Origin: Zymoseptoria tritici IPO323
Taxonomy: Eukaryota; Ascomycota; Dothideomycetes; Mycosphaerellales; Mycosphaerellaceae
NCBI RefSeq assembly: GCF_000219625.1
Contig: NC_018208.1
Location: 186,001-250,000 of the forward strand
DNA length: 64,000 bases
Reading direction: 5' to 3'
In this document: piece by piece, positions 43,929 to 54,706 of the stretch
Layout: each line of letters opens with the position of its first letter
Numbering within the stretch: position 1 is the first letter of the stretch
Made by a program: the position numbers and the translations under genes
Notes under the pieces: generated by a model
Told to the model about the DNA's origin: nothing
The model's database searches: none
Seen by the model: the letters and a program-made list of their open reading frames with translations, nothing else

Positions 43929-45191
43929 ATGGACTTCAAGAACCCCAACAAAGAGTATCGGACCACGCCTGAATTCGGCGAATACCAAGCCAACAACTTC
44001 TGGAAATCCAACAACGGCCTCGTTCCGCCCTTCAACACCCACCCTGACAAACTCGAAGCCCGCGCCCGCGAAAAGCTCTCCGAAGGCGGCTGGTACTACG
44101 CCTCCTCCAACGCCGGCCTCTCCACCACCCACCTCGCGAACCGTCAAGCCTTCTACCGCCACAAAATCATCCCGCGCATGCTCGTCGACACCAACAAGCG
44201 GGACACCGCGACCACCATCTGGGGCCACAAAGTCGCCGCTCCGATTGGGTTCGCGCCGATTGGGATCAATAAGATCTATCACCCGGATGGGGAGTTGCCG
44301 GTCGCGAAGGTGGCCAAGGAGTTAAACCTGCCGTATTGTTTGAGCACGGCGGGGAGTCAACCGATTGAGGATGTGGGCAAAGCGAATGGAGAGGGACCGA
44401 AGTTCTTCCAGTTGTACATGCCGCACGATGATGAACTGACGGTGTCGCTGTTGAAGAGGGCGGTGGAGTCGGGATTTTCGGCGTGTATCTTGACGGTGGA
44501 TACGTGGCAGTTGGGGTGGCGACATGATGATGTTGCGGCGTCGAATTATGCATTCTATCATGGTATTGGGGCGGATTTGGGGTTGAGTGATCCGGTCTTT
44601 CAGAAGAGATTGAAGGAGGCGGGGATTGATCCGAGGACCCATCCGAATGAAGCTGGTGCGAAGTGGATTGATAATGTTTGGCATGGGAGAGCGCATAGCT
44701 GGGAGAAGATTCCGTGGTTGATGCGGACGTGGAAGGAGTTGTCTGGTGGCAAACCGTTCGCGTTGAAGGGCATTCAAGATGTGAGGGATGCGAAGAAGTG
44801 CGTCGAACTTGGCATTGATGGCATCGTCGTGTCGAATCACGCTGGACGCCAAGTCGACGGCGCAATTGCCAGCTTGGACGCATTGGAGAAGATTGTCGAT
44901 GCTGTGGGCGACAAGATCTACATCATGTATGATTCTGGGGTGAGAGGAGCGTCGGATGTGTTCAAAGCTCTGGCCCTGGGAGCCAAGTTTGTCTTTGTTG
45001 GACGGCTTTGGGTCTGGGGATTGTCGATTATGGGTGAGCATGGAGTGAGGCATGTGATGAAGGGTTTGCTGGCGGATCTGGATATCATGATGAATGTTGC
45101 GGGTTGTCAGAGTGTCGATCAGATTGATCGAGACTGGTTGGATAGTCAGCCGAAGGGTGGATCGCTGATACCGGAGAAGAGCAGGCTGTGA
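43929..45191 (+). CDS. FMN-dependent alpha-hydroxyacid oxidase/dehydrogenase, lactate 2-monooxygenase-like
   Basis: This TIM-barrel flavoenzyme oxidises 2-hydroxy acids such as lactate. The single exon encodes 420 aa. Family motifs include PIGFAPIGINKIYHPDGE near residue 105, LPYCLSTAGSQPIEDV, KFFQLYMPHDDE, TVDTWQLGWRHDD and the active site VVSNHAGRQVDGA, which carries the catalytic His. The usual SNHGGRQ has Ala for the second Gly. The C-terminal barrel has MYDSGVRGASDVFKALALGAKFVFVGR for phosphate binding. The LGWR-DD and GLSDPVF segments resemble bacterial lactate 2-monooxygenase more than yeast cytochrome b2; there is no heme domain. No presequence or obvious peroxisomal C-terminal tripeptide (it ends SRL, weakly PTS1-like) is certain. 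Confidence 0.92.
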   Translation: MDFKNPNKEYRTTPEFGEYQANNFWKSNNGLVPPFNTHPDKLEARAREKLSEGGWYYASSNAGLSTTHLANRQAFYRHKIIPRMLVDTNKRDTATTIWGHKVAAPIGFAPIGINKIYHPDGELPVAKVAKELNLPYCLSTAGSQPIEDVGKANGEGPKFFQLYMPHDDELTVSLLKRAVESGFSACILTVDTWQLGWRHDDVAASNYAFYHGIGADLGLSDPVFQKRLKEAGIDPRTHPNEAGAKWIDNVWHGRAHSWEKIPWLMRTWKELSGGKPFALKGIQDVRDAKKCVELGIDGIVVSNHAGRQVDGAIASLDALEKIVDAVGDKIYIMYDSGVRGASDVFKALALGAKFVFVGRLWVWGLSIMGEHGVRHVMKGLLADLDIMMNVAGCQSVDQIDRDWLDSQPKGGSLIPEKSRL

Positions 45192-46659
45192 GTGGGAGTG
45201 GATGTCAGTAGTATGGTCGATTCGAGGCCTGTTAACTGAATGCATGCTTTGAGAGTGCTGTGCTTGCAGTGGTGAGGAAGTAATTCCTGCCTGCTTCGAG
45301 TGCAGGTCAGCCTACTCGACTTGAGGTATTGCCCGGCAGGCTGGCATTTCATAGCCTTTGGCGAGCCAGTACTTGCACAAGGCGACAGCGGATCTGCGGG
45401 ATGGTCTGCTTGACTCGAGATGACTGTCATCCAGCACTTTGATGACTACTGTTCCGACCTGGTTGCTGGATCTTGCGAGCGATTCGCACAATGCTATATG
45501 CCGAGTAGTATGCCTATCAGCCGGATATCCAGACAGATGCCAAAGCTTACAGCACCACGTGAACACCATCAGGATGTTGACGGCGGTCTGACTTCGCACT
45601 GGAGTATTTCCTGTTCTCCGCAGCAAGGAAAGGCCTCTCAGAATGTCTATCGATCAGGACAGGGCGATGGAGCTTCCAGGGTGATCATGGTAGCGGTCCA
45701 GCGTTGCACGGTGCGGAGGTATGGGCTGGTCTTCCGCGGGCAGATGTGCATGACCGTGTATATTGGTGCAACTTCTTTTATTACAGGCAGGAGGCAGGAT
45801 CCTGAGAACTGCCACTTGGAACTCCTTGTGTAAAAGATTGTTAGTATCCCAAAGTGAGATCGACCTCGTTGATGTCGTGAGAAAGGAGAACGCGAGGATG
45901 AAGCGAACGCCCTTGCCTGGCTGATAGTTCTATCCGGCAATGTCACCGCCCCAACCAACGGCACGTCTTTTCACCCCTGCACAGAACGAGATCTGTCCTT
46001 GTACTCCGTGGTAAAATGCGCAGACTACTGCAGACTCGACGGCGCTACAGCAAACTATCCTTCGAAATGTTCATGCCCAAGCAGCTCAGCTCCCAGCTAC
46101 CCAACCCGCCGCCGGAACAGCAGCTTCGAGCTTCCACCTTTGGCTTTTCCCACAAGCTTGTCCCGATCTCCACCAAAGCAAAGCACCTGCAGATCCCGAT
46201 TCCCCCCTTGGGTCCTGCACGATGGTGTCGTCCCAGCAAGACGGCGGTGCTCCCTTGGTGCCGAACCGGACGACTACCGGACGCCCTGACTCGAGACCCT
46301 TTAAAGAGATGACTTGCATCTCGTCGCGCGGATCCATGGGATAAGAGCTGTTCTTCTACAGATCGCTTTGAAGGAGCTCTACCCATCGACCTGCACATCT
46401 CGAGTATCCCAGCGTGCCCAGCTTCTACGCATCTACCTCAGGCATACAGCACTGCTTCGTTACACTACACACACGTCAGGCCGCGCATCCCGGAGCATTG
46501 GCAGAGTCGCACAGCAGCGCCAGCCACACTCGGCGTCCGAAGCTTTCCCTCGACCATCGCGTTTCGTCTTGACCACCTCCGAGAGCTTCACCCTCCGAGC
46601 TTCTCTGATTTAGACCACTTCGCGACCGCTCGCCAGATCGCGCGTCTCTTCTCGCCAGC
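45192..46659. other. intergenic, mostly empty; one possible small ORF
   Basis: Nearly 1.5 kb lies upstream of the Ras-like gene. A minus-strand ATG frame at 46086-46337 is treated separately. The rest shows no splice-supported coding. The last 250 bases probably hold the Ras promoter and leader. Confidence 0.45.
46086..46337 (-). CDS. possible small protein, unknown
   Basis: This ATG-started 83-codon frame begins MDPRDEMQVISLKGLESG and reads on through PVVVRFGTKGAPPSC, which looks more like folded protein than the random frames around it. The second half is poorer and a GT donor at the SAG|GTGC position could mark an intron. It is divergent from the Ras-like gene. No family is recognised; it may be chance. 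Confidence 0.25.
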   Translation of the reverse strand: MDPRDEMQVISLKGLESGRPVVVRFGTKGAPPSCWDDTIVQDPRGESGSAGALLWWRSGQACGKSQRWKLEAAVPAAGWVAGS

Positions 46660-47486
46660 ATGGACGACGCGCACAAGATCTCAATCACCGTCTGCGGCGA
46701 CGGAGGCTGCGGCAAGTCCTCTATCACACTGCGACTTGTGCGCAGCCAATGGACACATGAGTATGCATGCACCCGGGAATGCGCTTGGACGAGTCCTAAT
46801 ACCAGTCCTTTTCAGATACGACCCCACAATCGAGGACTCCTACTCCGTAACCCGCACAATCGATGGCACAACCTACTCCCTCGCTCTGACCGACACGGCC
46901 GGACAAGAAGAGTACCGCGGCCTATGGTCGTCTTCAAATCTCAATTCTGATGCCTTCCTCCTCGTGTATGATATCACGCAACAGCCGACGCTCGACTCGC
47001 TGGAATATTTCAATCAGCTCATCGAAATGGAGCGCGAGAATCGTATCGAAAGAGGAGCATCACTGCCGGTGTGCATTGTGGCTGGCAATAAGTGCGATCT
47101 ACAAGGGATGAGACAAGTTGGCGCAAGAGATGGTCTGGATTGGGCGAGACGTAGAGGATATGGGTTCATGGAGACCAGTGCGAGGGAAATGGTCAACATT
47201 GAGGAGACATTCGCGCGTATGTTCTGCCACACGTTAATTGCAACCGCGAGAGACCGTCAAATGCTGACCGTGACATTTAGTGCTCGTAAGAAGAGTCGTC
47301 GGCGCCCGACGCCAACATCTCGAGGGCATAATTCCGAATCTCCCCTCTTCCACAGCACGCACACGACCGCTGGAGCCGGTCGACACGAATGGCGACGAGA
47401 AGGCGGCATCGCCGAGTCCGCAGTGGGATTACCCGGAATCATTGAGGACGAGAAAATGGTGGCATAAATTCTTGTGTTGGAAATGA
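46660..47486 (+). CDS. Ras-like small GTPase without CaaX box
   Basis: This is a Ras-family molecular switch. The model is join(46660..46760,46816..47216,47281..47486), giving 235 aa. Nucleotide-binding motifs are all present: P-loop GDGGCGKSS, switch I YDPTIEDSY, DTAGQEEY, NKCD and ETSA. The effector region matches Ras/Rsr1 rather than Rab or Rho. After the G domain comes VRRVVGARRQ and a Pro/Ser-rich tail ending in RKWWHKFLCWK. A Cys stands three residues from the end, so the four-residue CaaX prenylation box is absent. Membrane binding, if any, must use the basic-aromatic tail or another lipid. Introns are GT-AG with matching phases. Unspliced reading gives a different C-terminus, so the last intron decides the tail. 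Confidence 0.87.
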
Positions 47487-47648
47487 TCAAGCAGAACTTG
47501 AAAGAAATATAGAGGCGCGACAGGACCCAGCATGAGCTCACGCTCTAGACAGACAGAAGGTGTAATCAGAGCACCATGGCATGAAGACAGCATTTTGGGT
47601 GGACGGAAGATTTGCGATGATACCCCGTTTTTGGACTTTCCTTGAGTT

Positions 47649-47886
47649 GGTTGATTTGGAGGGATGTCGACACATTTACACGATCTGGTACATCTACAGG
47701 ACACGACCGATTTATACTCGATGTGGCCCCCAAAGCACTGTTTCAACAAACTCACGACTTTCGAAGTGGTCTATTTGGAAGGCAACACATTTACACGACC
47801 TGGTACTCGACAGGAAAAGCCCGATTTACATTTGATGTGGCCCCAAAAGCACCATTTCAACAAATTCACGACCTTTGCAGCTTGGT
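47649..47886. repeat. 119-bp direct tandem duplication
   Basis: Two adjacent copies of about 119 bp (47649-47767 and 47768-47886) share ACACATTTACACGA, CTGGTAC, GATGTGGCCCC and TTTCAACAAA in the same order and spacing, with scattered substitutions. The duplication preserves an open frame on the plus strand (DVAPKA-FQQ-HD in both copies), but I see no gene around it. Confidence 0.8.
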
Positions 47887-48570
47887 GGCTGTTTGATGGC
47901 GGTGTCCGAGCTGTCTGTGAAGAGATTCTGCATGGACCGCCGATGAGCATGTTTTGACTGTTTTGGCTATTGCGATCAACCGTGCGTTTGTGCGCAATCA
48001 TCCCAGCTGACAATCATACAACCAGGCAAAAGCCCAAGCTTCGACATCAACCTCATCTGATGCCAAGCGTCTTTTGTATTTCAGCATCTTCCACTGAAAT
48101 GAAAGCTTTCCAGAGCAAGTGAACAATTCCAGCTCCGGAAGGATGTTGCTAGCGAACCTGCGACAAAGCCAAAACCGGAGGAACAGCGGCATCGTGGATT
48201 CTTGAACGACAGTGCACGCGATGTTTCGGTTCTACCAGGCTGCCCGCCGTGTTGGCCGACGTTCCTGATGAGCTTGGTCGAACTTGGAAGATCTTGAAAC
48301 TGGCGACAGAGGAAATCGACCAGGATCCCTGCTCCCCCGGAGTGCTGCTAATACATTGCAGCCCACGAATCAGTCCCGCACGGACCGGGGCAGCTCTGGC
48401 ACATTGACGCCAGTGTTTCGGTATTTCAATTCTCGATCCATTGCGAACCTGGACGTACCACGTTGTGGAAATGCCTACAGATGCCGATTTTGGTGACAGG
48501 TCGAATAGATGGGCACCGACTGGGGTACTGACTGCGACTGTATCCTGGCGGTGATGGAAATAGGGAAGGA

Positions 48571-48578
48571 GTATAAGT
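48571..48578 (+). promoter_or_regulatory. TATA-like element upstream of the GH18 gene
   Basis: GTATAAGT lies about 170 bases before the chitinase ATG and is followed by a pyrimidine-rich leader, a common arrangement in fungal promoters. Confidence 0.35.
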
Positions 48579-48749
48579 CTTTGCATCGCACCTTCTTCAT
48601 CGACAGGTTCTTTACAGACAGCATCTCTCTCTTGCAGCACATAACGACCGAGGACTCTCATTCACGTCTCACCGCCCCGGCATTGCCTTCTCTCTCTTTC
48701 TCGTTCTTCTTTCCAACACTCCTTTGCGGTCAGAAGTACACTCCTAATC

Positions 48750-50323
48750 ATGCAGCTCTTCTCCCTGCTGTTGCACACGGCAGTGTTCACCGGTCTTGTG
48801 GCCGGTCTGGATGCTCGACACCCTCATGCCAAGTTCCACCATGAAGCCAACGATATTGCTCGACAGCCTCAGCCATATGGAGGCATGAGCGGACTTCAGC
48901 GAGGCTACAGATCTGTGGCGTACTACGTCAAGTAAGACTTTTCGCGAAGCTTGTTCTTCGGGAGACTCAGCGGCTGATGACAGTCTACAGTTGGGCGATC
49001 TACGCTCGCAACCATCCTCCACAGGACATCCCAGCCTCAAGGCTGACACACGTCAACTATGCCTTTATGGGTATCAACAACATCACCAGCGAGGTCATCT
49101 TGACCGATGAATTCGCCGACGTGCAGAAGATGTGGCCCGGCGATGTCGCCACCGACTATACCAACACCACAAGCTCGCACGACGCCATGACCCATGACAC
49201 GACCAATGGCACCAGCAATGAGTTGGAGATGTTCGGCAGCTTGAAGCAGCTGTACCTGCACAAGAAGCACAACCGCCACCTCAAGACCATGATGGTCATT
49301 GGAGGTTGGAGTCTGCGCAAGGCCTTTGCTCCGGCCTTGGCTACGGACAGCGGACGGAAGAACTTTGCGAAGACAACCGTGCAGCTGATCAAAGACTTGG
49401 TTCGTTGGCACCCATTCCATCGTTCGTCCACTTCCCGCTGACTCTTTCCCAGGGCTTCGATGGTGTCGAGCTCGACTACGAGTACCCATCCTCCGCCCAG
49501 GAAGCCGCCGACCTCGTCTCCGCCTGCCAAGTCATCCGCGAAGAACTGGACTCCTACTCCCGCAGCCTCAACGGCAACCCGCACTTCCTCCTCGCACTCT
49601 CCGTCCCCGCCGGTCCCATCAACTACGTCCACTTCGACGTGCCCGGCTTCAAACCCTACGTCGACTTCATTAACCTGATGGCTTACGACTACCAAGGCTC
49701 CGTGTTCTCCAATTACTCCGGCCACGACGCGAACGTGTTCAAGTCGATAGACAACCCGCGCAGCACGGACTTTGAAACCGAGGACCCGCTCATGTATTAT
49801 TTGAACGCGGGTATGCCGGCGGAGGGCATCACGATGGGTATGCCATTGTATGGACGCTCGTTTGCGAACACCTCCGGACCTGGCATGACTTACACCAACG
49901 CCACCGATGGGTCGTGGGAGCCGGCTGTGTGGGATTACAAGGTCAGTCACAACACCCTCATCATCATCTTCTTACCCCCGTCCACTAACATTCTTTCAGG
50001 CTATGCCTCAAAACGGCTCCCAAGTCTACACCGACAACACCATCGTCGCATCCTGGTGCTACAACAAGGACACCCGCTACATGGTGTCCTACGACACGCC
50101 CGAGATTGCGGTGCAGAAGACGCACTACATCGTCGGCAAGGGGTTGGGTGGAGCCATGTGGTGGGAGACGTCGGGAGATTTCAAGGTCGATGATCAGAGG
50201 AGTTTGATCAGGACGGTGACGACGGAGTTGGGCAACTTTGGAGGGATGGAGACGAGTATGAATGTGTTGGATTACCCGCAGAGCAAGTATCGGAATTTGA
50301 GGGAGGGGATGCCGGGGCAGTAG
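48750..50323 (+). CDS. GH18 chitinase, secreted
   Basis: The enzyme hydrolyses chitin, in wall remodelling or nutrition. The model is join(48750..48931,48991..49399,49453..49941,50000..50323), giving 467 aa. Residues 1-19 form a signal peptide (MQLFSLLLHTAVFTGLVAG). The barrel begins at RSVAYYVNWAIYARNH and contains MMVIGGWSLRKAFAPA (the SxGG-type strand) and, across an intron, FDGVELDYEYP, the catalytic DxxDxDxE motif. In this copy the second Asp is Glu, while the acid catalyst Glu is kept. Later strands are INLMAYDYQGS and MPLYGRSF, with the closing Trp in GGAMWWETSGDF. All junctions are GT-AG and in phase. There is no chitin-binding module or membrane anchor. It is followed on the same strand by a CBM18 protein. 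Confidence 0.93.
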
Positions 50324-51508
50324 AGGGGAGAGTGGAGCATGATGTGGATTGTTGGGTGGTTTGGGCATTTACAGCGGCGCTCTTTGTAAGTCGGGAATCT
50401 GCTTGGACATGTCTGCTGCGTGGTAAATGGGATACTTTTCGACGAAGCTGTATTGTTAATATATTCTGCGATGAAGATTGACACGCTAATGTCTCAAGTA
50501 TATCGACTCTCATGAGAGGACAATACGAATTTGGAACACTACCGAAGATTGATGCAAAGAGATCCGGGTTGTCATGTTGAAGTGGTCGATGTCAAGGCGG
50601 GTGTGGACGAGGGAGTGCGTTATGGGATTGGTGACTTCTTTCTGGTGAGTTGTGCATGAAGTTGATCGCGCCTGCCTTCGAACTGTTGTTGATGCAGCAG
50701 AGGTCAAGTCACGGGCTCGCCGAGTACAGCTCGCAGACAATCGGAGTCGGTGGGGAAGTGGCATCGAAAGAACGGGCGGTGGCACTGGATTCTTCAGTGT
50801 CACCGCGATAGGAGGCATGGACGGGACTTAGATCCCTTGGCTGGGTTTAACCTGATGACAGTTTGTCTTTATTGCGGCGAAAGCCTCTCACAAGTTCGAT
50901 GATGTTGCTACTGCGAAGATGGTTGTTGGAAATGCGGTGGCCCCTGCTGACGGAAAGCCCCGAGCGCTGGTTAGAACTAATGCTTACTAAGCCACCGGCG
51001 ACTCCGACGATTGATCCGACCACCTCACTCGACTTCACGCACTTCTATCATCAGAACCTTGACCTCAAATCGACAACGAACACGATGTTCATCATGGACC
51101 GAAGACACCTTCTCGATGCTCTAAAGGGCCGTGTTTTCAGTAGTCCCGCCCGACGAGTCCATCGGGGGAGATGCTGTGATCCCTTGCATTGTGCAGAAGA
51201 ACTCATCACAACGGCTTCGAGAAGTCGGCTCCGCGGATGGGGATCAACAAGAACAGAATCATCTATAGGACCACAGACACAGCTTTATGTATGGCGCTAG
51301 CAGCACGAAGTTGTCGCTCAACGCGCTGGTTGATAACTTGACACATTCCACGGCCGGACACATGGTATGTTTGTTTCCATTCCGACCATCTTGGCATGTA
51401 CCCAATTCGCGGTAGCCATCTCCTTTGCTCTTCTCCTATGCCTCGTTCGAGTCTCAGATCAATCCACACTCTCATCACACAATCCTCCGAAAGGCAGATT
51501 CAGCGAAC
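50324..51508. other. intergenic, no supported gene
   Basis: About 1.2 kb separates the chitinase from the CBM18 gene. The 145-codon plus frame at 50863 starts with a non-ATG codon and has no features. The segment nearest 51508 should be promoter. Confidence 0.5.
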
Positions 51509-54149
51509 ATGCGTGCCACCCTCGGCCTCGTCTTCGCGATCTTGCCTCTCGTCGCTTCCGCGCAAGTCGTCACAATCACAGAATACACGAGTGGGAGTGC
51601 GTGCAGCGCCATCTACACAACTGGGACCAGCACGACCACCATCGTGCAATCAACAGTGATCGTCACTCCTCAACCCGTCTCGGATGCCAGCATCAATGGA
51701 GGAGACTCATTCGTGATCGAGCTTCAGCCTGCCACTGCCGATAGGCGGAGACAGGAATCTGCTCCGATGTACCTTGATTCGACAGGTACCACCAACACGG
51801 ACCTGAACCAGGCAGTCCGCTACAGAATCCTCAATGGCACTTTGCAAAGCGTCGCCGGCGGATACGTATCTTGCGATCCTACCGACGACTTCAAAGAGTT
51901 TTCCATCTCCACAACGCCAGGATCGATCATTGAAACATTCTACTCGGAGAACTTGATCATCAATTGGGACAACGAAGCCTTCGACAATGGCACGACGAAA
52001 TTCTACACACAAGCCCGCGGCGATGGAGCACTACGACTCATCGCGCACTTCAGGGGAGTCGTGGAGCCTAGCTGGTCACCCGTCTCGCTTGTCATCAAGC
52101 CGACCGGCTCACTGTCTATCGAGTCATCGAGCGGAGTCGCCAGCTCCAGCACGATTTCGCCTGTCGCATCAGAGGGCAGCATGGTTCTCTCGTCGGCTGC
52201 TGGAACCCCACAATCTTCAGTTCCCGGACCGCCAGCGTACTCCGAGCCTCAGACCAGTTTCTTCCTGACCATCTCTGGCAGCGAAACGCGCACAATGACC
52301 TCGGTCTTCAGTCCTGTGCAGTCTCCTCCGGTCTACAGTGAGCCGTCGTCAGCTCGATCTCCTCCGATCTACAGCGAGCCACCGATTTCGACCTTGTCGC
52401 CTCCCATCTACAGCGAAGCATCAGTGCCGGTCAGTTCGGCCTCGATCCCTTCATCAGGATCACCGTCATCTGTCGCGTCAAGCATTTCGAGTGCTCGATC
52501 CAGTGGAGCGAGCGCAGCTTCAAGTGTTTCGTCGGTTCTATCATCGAGGGTGTCGTCAGCCGCCTCCGCGATCACTGCTTCCAGCATTCCTCCAAGCATG
52601 ATGTCAAGCATGATGTCAGTCATGTCTTCGAGTGTACAATCGAGCTCATCAACCAGCACAACTTCCTATCCGCTGGCCACTGGAGGACCAACACCCAATG
52701 GCTACTGCGGCGCTACCGGCAACGGCACGTTCTGCGCTCTCCCGTTCGGCGGCTGCTGCAGTCAGTACGATGCTTGTGGTAACGACAATGAATACTGCGG
52801 GATTGGATGCCAGACGCAGTACGGAAACTGCGACCCTCTACCAATTCTCCCTCCATCGTACTCTGCCACCGCTCCGCAGACGATGACAACCTTGGCAAGC
52901 TCAGCGTCAAGCTCATTGTCAAGCTCTTCGACCAGCACAACTTCGTACCCTTCCGCCACTGGAGGAGTGACGCCAAATGGATACTGTGGTGCGACTGGCA
53001 ATGGCACTTTCTGCGCTTCTCCATTTGGAGGTTGCTGCAGTCGGTACGATGCCTGCGGTAATGACAACGAGTACTGCGGACCCGGATGCCAATCGCAGTA
53101 CGGAATTTGTGACCCGGTGCCAGTAGGCCCTCCATCGTACTCGGCCACCGTTCCTCAATCAATGTCATCCTCTTCGGCAGCACCACTGTCTACGATATCG
53201 AGCATTGAACTTCCTCCGATCTTCTCGGAGCCTCAGACCACAAGCACTGCGGTGACTAGCTCGTCCAGCAGCAGCGTCGTTGTTCCTTCGTACCAGGACC
53301 CGGCGACGAGCTCTGCCTCAACCAGCAGTGCCGTTGCGCCTACCTCTGTTGATCCAACAACGAGCTTGGCTTCGACCAGCAGTGCCGCCATTGTACCATC
53401 GTACGTTGAGCCTACAATCACTTCATCACCAGCATCGTCCTCATCGGCTGCGCCCTCGGGCACTCGGTCGTTCATCCTTGCCTCGCCTACGCCGTGCGAT
53501 TTTGGCGATGTGCCAGGTTACGGCCAAGACGACGACTACTGCACCGTGAACCTCACCCAGGCCATGAGAATTTACGCCGTCGAATCAGTCCAAGTATTCC
53601 CATCTTGTAACGGCTTGCTCTCCATCGGCGAAGGCACAAAAGCATTCGAGCCCCTCGACATGCCCGATGAGAGAGTCGTACGCAACGATGGCACTATGAA
53701 CTCATTCTTCGCGCCATTCTGGGATGACCTTGGAGTCGAGGGCGGAGCGCCGCAGGAAGATGGATCGTATGGCCCTACGAACAATGGTATCTGGTATCAG
53801 GAGACTGCCACCGGGGTGACTTTCGAGTACGATCTTTCGCGTTCTGGTGAACCGGACAATAGCTTCCACTGGACTGTCGCGTATACGTTCGCCACGCCTG
53901 GAGTCGCGGTGTATACTTACTATCAGCTGGGCAACGCAGCCGACAATGGTATCTCGGCAGGCGTGGGCATGCAAGGTGGTGAGTCTTTTCCGTCCGGTGT
54001 TCCGGTCCTAGAATTCTGCTAACAAGACAATAGTCGAAGAAGGTGGTGGGAATCTCGGCGTCACGTACTCTCTTGCACAGGCGAGAATCACTCCCGGTCT
54101 GAAGATAACTTGTGACTCAGTGGCGAGCACTTGTGTAGCGACCGCTTAG
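51509..54149 (+). CDS. secreted Ser/Thr-rich protein with two CBM18 chitin-binding modules
   Basis: This is a likely cell-wall or extracellular protein that binds chitin. The model is join(51509..53978,54034..54149), giving 861 aa. Residues 1-18 are a signal peptide (MRATLGLVFAILPLVASA). An N-terminal globular segment runs to about residue 200. A Ser-rich linker with a repeated PP-[VI]-YSEP motif follows. Two hevein-type (CBM18) modules lie near residues 396-441 and 489-534, each with eight cysteines (YCGATGNGTFC, GGCCS, ACGNDNEYCG, GCQ, CD); the DNA of the two is near-identical, including the Ser/Thr lead-in, so it is an internal duplication. After another Ser-rich linker, a conserved-looking C-terminal domain (about 690-861) includes FFAPFWDDLG and WTVAYTFATPG. 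No GPI signal is seen. Confidence 0.9.
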
Positions 54150-54706
54150 TCGGAACGGGATTGATGAGCATACGAGGGACGGAACGTTTGGAATAATGCT
54201 GTATGATTCACGTAGTTGTTCGTTCAGATAAATTGTGTGAAACCAAATTGATTGAGAACCCCTTCAAATATTCATGTCTCAGCCGGACGATAGCTTACCC
54301 CGGAGTCTCAAGGTTGTACCAGGCGCCGTATCGCCTCGTATCGCATCTCAGCTCGTGGTCGCTCGGGCGGCTAAACAGCGACTGTACATTCGATTTATCT
54401 TCTCTTGTAGCTTCGCCGCTACGTTTCGAGTTGTTTGCTATTCATCTGCAGCTTTACGGACTTGGACTACGGGCAGCGAATAGTCGAGCGAACAGGGACA
54501 GCGTTATATCCACAGATCGGCTTGAAGAAGAAGCGATCGCAAAGAGCTGGGCGACATACATTTGGAGGATGCTGGGTTAGATTGGACGAGAGCACGAGGC
54601 CAGAGAACGACATCTATATTGCGCATACACATACGACCTCGGAACGTCTCCGCCTCGATACACCGAGCGCGCCTCCGCCGCCTCCGCCTCTCCCCATGCT
54701 GGCAGC
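54150..54706. promoter_or_regulatory. upstream region of the BCK1-type gene
   Basis: About 560 bases precede the MAPKKK start. No motif is decisive; an ATG frame at 54562-55200 is in another frame and overlaps the real gene. Confidence 0.45.

Larger units (their letters stand above)
47487..48749. other. intergenic with 119-bp tandem duplication; chitinase promoter
   Basis: About 1.26 kb between the Ras-like gene and the chitinase. It contains the tandem repeat at 47649-47886 and, nearer the chitinase, a GTATAAGT element. The small frames on both strands over the repeat are a consequence of the duplication. Confidence 0.5.

Noticed and set aside
44322..45245. 307-codon frame antisense to the FMN enzyme
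   Set aside because: Shadow of a well-supported enzyme gene; no domain seen.
49156..49950. 264-codon frame antisense to chitinase
   Set aside because: Val/Gly-rich shadow typical of the reverse of a GC-biased coding exon.
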